Part shown: positions 41,401-43,797 of the stretch, one piece after another
How positions within the stretch are numbered: position 1 is the stretch's first letter
Layout of the letters: each line of letters begins with the position of its first letter
Assembly (NCBI GenBank): GCA_937877075.1
Contig: CALEGD010000048.1
Span: 1 to 43,797 of the forward strand
Direction: 5' to 3'
Source: an uncultured Acholeplasmatales bacterium
Lineage (GTDB): Bacteria > Bacillota_I > Bacilli_A > ML615J-28 > CAG-698
Length of the DNA stretch: 43,797 nucleotides
Notes under the pieces: model-generated
Databases searched by the model: none
What the model saw: only the letters and a program-made list of their open reading frames with translations
Told to the model about the DNA's origin: nothing
Translations under genes and position numbers: made by a program

Positions 41401-41875
41401 TATTCCGCCTGCAGAAAAAGAGAATCCATATTTAATAGAGGTTTCAAAACATGTAGATGAGGCCTATGTCAGTGATGATGAAATTAAGATACTTATTCAT
41501 AAAGAAATCCATAAAGTTAAGACTAAAGAAGATAAAGAAAGGATAATCAGTGAATTTACTGATCGTTTCGGAAAGCTTAATCAAGAAATACTGACCTATA
41601 TTGAAGAAAGATATTTGCAGACGTTATTGAAGGAGTTTGAGGTAAGTAATATCCTCGAAACCCAAAATCAAGCGATGATTGCCATTTCTAAAGAAAAAAC
41701 TAAAGAGGTTTCCGCAGAAAAAATCTTTATGAAGGCTATGAAAATCAGTCAGGAAATCCTTTTCGAATATAAGCGTCATCAGTTAATAATTAAAATTAAG
41801 AAGCAACCAAAAGATAAAGAATGGATTTTTATGCTTACAGAGTTATTGGAATCGCAATTGAAAAATGTGGTATAA
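38432..41875 (+). CDS. mfd: Transcription-repair coupling factor
   Basis: An 1147-aa translocase that removes stalled RNA polymerase and recruits UvrA. The N-terminal UvrB-like part (about 1-350) includes ERFEKATIKIQKGEEIELN. The polymerase-interacting CarD-like domain starts at LQIGDYVVHYDYGIGKYLGI (about 485). The motor domain has GDVGYGKTEIAMR, the DEEQ box in VDEEQRFGV, TATPIPRTLQMS and QIRGRVGRADRVAYAY. The C-terminal TRCF domain covers the last 150 residues. Two adjacent ATGs exist; the second (38432) is better spaced from AGGAG (38421-38425), the first is 38429. Confidence 0.97.
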   Translation: MNNIVDLFSREKSVQDFLDSIKINKYNYLVNSIASNHGYLLTYLSFLNTQGNIFYVASNLYKANLAYEAFCKLAGYKNVNLYVADEIVSAELLAVSADLKYERLSTIKNILEGEKTIIVTHPQALLKPLYPKERFEKATIKIQKGEEIELNSFILHLIALGYKRVPTTSLIGDFSIRGEIIDIFPLFSENPIRINLFDTEIETLKYFDSENQKSIQTIEEIEIFSLNEIFYDESEKNKIVSKIKNSVSEIPDFLKNDLSDLESYNNPDRMLKYIKYFDSNYTTLLEYSDNKMVFYEDYQRLEENYQQLLLDLENYLGQLSKPAGLDLFFFFDFPNLFYKVDKKIFLSEFKKTLNFPLDALFVLNGIAVIDYQNDIKNLISDLQVNLGKTFVFAFFTEERLNLLKEILNENDLPVNLIESFEKLVPKKINLIKSENAISFGFLGKIEVYTELEIFKKFKVQKTRYRSILKNTKPISSKEDLQIGDYVVHYDYGIGKYLGIKTVDLQDVRNDYIVLQYANMELYITVEKIVFLEKYQGSEGVVPKLTNIGKGEWERKKRKIQEKLENVAADIISLQAKREEMKGFKYPLDSEYQKMFEDDFEFEETPDQLKAINEIKKDMEDGKIIDRLICGDVGYGKTEIAMRIAFKTVFSNKQVIYLAPTTILTRQHYYSFKERFEKYGIRVELLNRLIPRSRQKVILEDFKKGLVDVLIGTHRVLSEDVKAKDLGLLIVDEEQRFGVVHKEKIKRLKSNINVITLTATPIPRTLQMSIMGVRQLSLIETPPKDRYPVQTYVIESNDIVIKEAIYREVSRGGQVFYLHNRIGDLDYLFRRLRRLVPEARICIAHGKMSKNQLEDTIQAFIDREYDILLCTTIIETGIDIPNTNTLIIDGAEYLGLSQIYQIRGRVGRADRVAYAYLMYQENKVLTQEAVKRLSAIKEFTNLGSGYRIAVRDLAIRGAGDILGKEQSGFIDAIGLDMYMKMLNEAMNKVKNIPPAEKENPYLIEVSKHVDEAYVSDDEIKILIHKEIHKVKTKEDKERIISEFTDRFGKLNQEILTYIEERYLQTLLKEFEVSNILETQNQAMIAISKEKTKEVSAEKIFMKAMKISQEILFEYKRHQLIIKIKKQPKDKEWIFMLTELLESQLKNVV

Positions 41876-41918
41876 GAAAACGCGATTTTTCTAATAATAC
41901 TACTAGCGAGGTGAAATA

Positions 41919-42449
41919 ATGAAAGCAACCGGCGTCGTCAGACGAATTGATGACTTGGGGAGAATCGTCATTCCTAAGGAAATCAGAAGAAATCTAAGAA
42001 TCCGTGAAGGTGATTCTTTGGAAATATATACTGACGGATCTGATTCCATCATCCTTAAGAAGTATTCACATATTGAAAATATTAATAATTTTATTATTCA
42101 ATACGTTGATGCTGTTTATGCTTCCAACAAAAAAGAGATTATTATCACAGATACCGAAAGGATTATAGCTGCCGCCGGCAATTTTAGAAAAGACATTGTC
42201 GGCAAAAAAATTGATTTGCGTCTGGATGACAGAATACAAAAAAGAAACACGCAAACCATTGAAAAGAATGAGGGGCTTGAAGTTACAGAAAATTTAGTTA
42301 TCAATTCTCCTGCAGTTCTAAAACCAATTTCTGTTTACGGTGATTTAATCGGAGCTGTGATAGTTGTAAGTGATACCGGCATTGGCGATTCAGAAAAGGC
42401 GCTAGTAGATATGACCAGCACCTTCCTTGGAAAATATCTTGAATCTTAA
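41919..42449 (+). CDS. spoVT: Stage V sporulation protein T
   Basis: A 176-aa transcription factor. The N-terminal AbrB-type swapped-hairpin domain (MKATGVVRRIDDLGRIVIPK, then EIRRNLRIREGDSLEIYTD) is nearly identical to SpoVT. The C-terminal 110 residues form the GAF-like domain (IIITDTERIIAAAG, GDLIGAVIVVSDT). In B. subtilis SpoVT acts in the forespore under sigma-G control to tune late sporulation genes. The GAF domain distinguishes it from AbrB and Abh. It follows mfd as in B. subtilis. AGCGAGGTG precedes the ATG. Confidence 0.96.
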   Translation: MKATGVVRRIDDLGRIVIPKEIRRNLRIREGDSLEIYTDGSDSIILKKYSHIENINNFIIQYVDAVYASNKKEIIITDTERIIAAAGNFRKDIVGKKIDLRLDDRIQKRNTQTIEKNEGLEVTENLVINSPAVLKPISVYGDLIGAVIVVSDTGIGDSEKALVDMTSTFLGKYLES

Positions 42450-42474
42450 AACTACTGTAATCAGTAGTTTTTTT
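42448..42474 (+). terminator. Terminator of spoVT
   Basis: AAAACTACTG (42448-42457), loop TAAT, CAGTAGTTTT (42462-42471), then more T. The left arm overlaps the spoVT stop codon. Confidence 0.9.
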
Positions 42475-42483
42475 ATATCTTTA

Positions 42484-42512
42484 TTGAAGATTTGTAAATT
42501 TAATGATATAAT
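42484..42512 (+). promoter_or_regulatory. Promoter TTGAAG-17-TATAAT of the DegV gene
   Basis: TTGAAG (42484-42489) and TGA-TATAAT (42504-42512) with 17-bp spacing and extended -10. Confidence 0.8.
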
Positions 42513-42532
42513 GGTTTAAAATGGAGGACATT

Positions 42533-43393
42533 ATGAGTAAAGTTGCTATTGTATCTGATGTGAATGCCGGATTAGACTATTTGGGTTATGATCCGCAGAT
42601 TCCTGTTTTAAGATCGATAATCAATTTCGGTGAAGAACACTTTATTGACGGAATTGATATCAAAGCCGACGAGTTCTACAAAAAACTCAAAACATCTCCC
42701 ATGATACCTTCTACATCCGCTCCGACAGTCGGCGAAGCGATGGAACTCTTTGACAGATTAAAAGATGAAGGTTATTCTGATGTAATTATGTGCTCAATCT
42801 CCTATCAGCTTAGTTCAATCGGCCAAATGGTCGAAAACCTTCAAAGCGAATATAAAGGTCGCTTGAATATTCATGTTGTAGATACCAAAACAGCGACTTA
42901 CCTTCAAGGGTTTATTGCCGTTGAAGCAAAACGACTTGTAGACGAAGGGAAGTCAGTTCAAAAGATTCTAGATTATTGCCACTATCTAGTTGAGAACAGT
43001 CATGCTTATTTTGTTGTTGATGACCTAAAGTATTTGGTAAAAAACGGCAGACTGAGCGGAGCGGCTGGGTTTGTCGGAAGCCTTTTAAAGATTAAACCGG
43101 TTTTGGAACTCGACAAAATCGGGAGAATTGTTCCTAAAGAAAAGGTTCGGACGCAAAGAAAAGCCTTAGAAGTAGCAATTAATATGTTTATGGAAGAGAT
43201 TAAAGATGCGAAAAGGGTTTATATTATTGTTGCGCATGCTGCTGCAGAGGAACAGGGGGAGGAACTTGTACGGTATTTCAAAGATAATTGTAGAAATGCG
43301 GTTGGAGTTGACTTACATGTAATCACACCTGCCGTCGGTGCTCACATCGGCTGCGGTGTTCTTGGATTTGGTTATTATATATTAGAAAAGTGA
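42533..43393 (+). CDS. DegV-family fatty-acid-binding protein
   Basis: A 286-aa protein of the DegV (FakB-like) family. It has the typical N-terminal KVAIVSDVNAGL, the TSAPTVGEAMELF segment with the Thr/Ser carboxylate contacts, SISYQLSSIGQMVENL and VDDLKYLVKNGRLSG. FakB-type members bind a fatty acid and present it to the kinase FakA for phosphorylation; fakA is not in the window. The ATG at 42533 is chosen because TGGAGGA (42522-42528) precedes it; the ATG at 42521 lies before that site. fba follows after 21 bp, possibly cotranscribed. Confidence 0.92.
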   Translation: MSKVAIVSDVNAGLDYLGYDPQIPVLRSIINFGEEHFIDGIDIKADEFYKKLKTSPMIPSTSAPTVGEAMELFDRLKDEGYSDVIMCSISYQLSSIGQMVENLQSEYKGRLNIHVVDTKTATYLQGFIAVEAKRLVDEGKSVQKILDYCHYLVENSHAYFVVDDLKYLVKNGRLSGAAGFVGSLLKIKPVLELDKIGRIVPKEKVRTQRKALEVAINMFMEEIKDAKRVYIIVAHAAAEEQGEELVRYFKDNCRNAVGVDLHVITPAVGAHIGCGVLGFGYYILEK

Positions 43394-43414
43394 TATACTT
43401 AAGGAGGAAATAAC

Positions 43415-43797
43415 ATGGCTTTAGTAAATATGAAGCAAATGCTCGAAAAAGCAAAGCAAGAAAAATACGCTGTCGGTCAGTTCAATATCAACAATCTTGA
43501 ATGGACAAAAACTATTTTGACAGTTTCGGAAGAAATGTCTTCGCCGGTTATTCTGGGCGTATCCTCAGGCGCCGCAAAATATATGGGCGGATTCAAAACT
43601 GTTGTCGGTATGGTTAAAGGAATGCTTGAAGATTTAAACATTACCGTTGATGTAGCTATTCACTTAGATCATGGTTCTAGCTTTGATGCATGCAAGAAAG
43701 CGATCGATGCTGGTTTTACCTCAGTTATGATTGATGCTTCTCATCATCCTTTAGCTGAAAACATTGCGATTACAAAAGAAGTAGTTGATTACGCTCA
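43415..43797 (+). CDS. fba: Partial gene: class II fructose-bisphosphate aldolase
   Basis: 127 codons are present, truncated by the right edge. It begins MALVNMKQMLEKAKQEKYAV, and AVGQFNINNLEW follows. The zinc-binding IHLDHGSSF (Asp and His) and FTSVMIDASHHP are characteristic of class II aldolases of the Fba/KbaY group. It cleaves fructose 1,6-bisphosphate in glycolysis. AAGGAGG (43401-43407) is a strong ribosome site. Bacillus also has fba downstream of rpoE-pyrG, but here more genes intervene. Confidence 0.96.
   Translation, partial: MALVNMKQMLEKAKQEKYAVGQFNINNLEWTKTILTVSEEMSSPVILGVSSGAAKYMGGFKTVVGMVKGMLEDLNITVDVAIHLDHGSSFDACKKAIDAGFTSVMIDASHHPLAENIAITKEVVDYA

Overview
The window is 43.8 kb of AT-rich chromosome around the replication origin of a low-GC Gram-positive bacterium (Bacillota, Bacilli-like). 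TGA is read as stop (for example in dnaA, dnaN and rnpA), so this is not the mycoplasma code. Gene order is Bacilli-like: rpmH-rnpA-yidC-jag, dnaA-dnaN, yaaA-recF-gyrB-gyrA, serS, rpoE-pyrG, and pth-mfd-spoVT. The cell probably forms endospores, because the window carries cwlJ-gerQ, spoVT and a bofA-like gene. A lineage between classical Bacilli and the Mollicutes/Erysipelotrichia is my guess. It rests on the ParA gene beside dnaN and on a ClpB that lacks its N-domain and sits behind a CIRCE element, and no search supports it.

Layout. 1-6061: a partial membrane-anchored protein (minus), an NfeD/SPFH membrane pair and a PAP2 phosphatase (plus), then mnmE with a YycO-like cysteine hydrolase (minus). 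6191-7805: two single plus-strand genes, a Fic protein and an E2-like acyltransferase whose catalytic His is replaced by Glu. 7830-9944: jag, yidC, rnpA, rpmH (minus). 10075-10965: an unknown membrane-anchored protein. 11050-13830: a first DnaA-box cluster, dnaA, a second box cluster with an AT-rich unwinding-type tract, and dnaN. 13861-16989: a minus-strand parA plus ribbon-helix-helix (RHH) operon and 2.1 kb of non-coding DNA with ten clusters of 8-bp repeats and a third DnaA-box cluster. 16990-25858: yaaA, recF, gyrB, gyrA, T-box-controlled serS, pepA. 25949-27833: a HIT protein, a Gx-type transporter, and cwlJ-gerQ. 27977-31443: two tandem nrnA paralogues, surE, bofA-like, rpoE. 31546-43797: pyrG with a leader attenuator, an FAD protein, CIRCE-controlled clpB, folD, pth, mfd, spoVT, degV, and the start of fba.

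The most unusual system is at 13861-16666. A ParA ATPase and a 72-aa RHH protein, resembling the ParF/ParG pair of plasmids, are inserted between dnaN and yaaA-recF. Next to them lies a long array of degenerate octads (consensus about WTAWATAC) in ten clusters, the layout expected of a centromere bound by an RHH protein. The array ends about 30 bp before five DnaA boxes. This looks like a chromosomal ParA/RHH segregation locus fused to oriC. No ParB/Spo0J gene or parS-type site was noticed in the window.

Regulation readable from sequence: sigma-A promoters, many with an extended TGN-TATAAT -10; a serine T-box; a CIRCE operator; a terminator in the pyrG leader; and compact bidirectional terminators whose hairpins contain the stop codons of the flanking genes.
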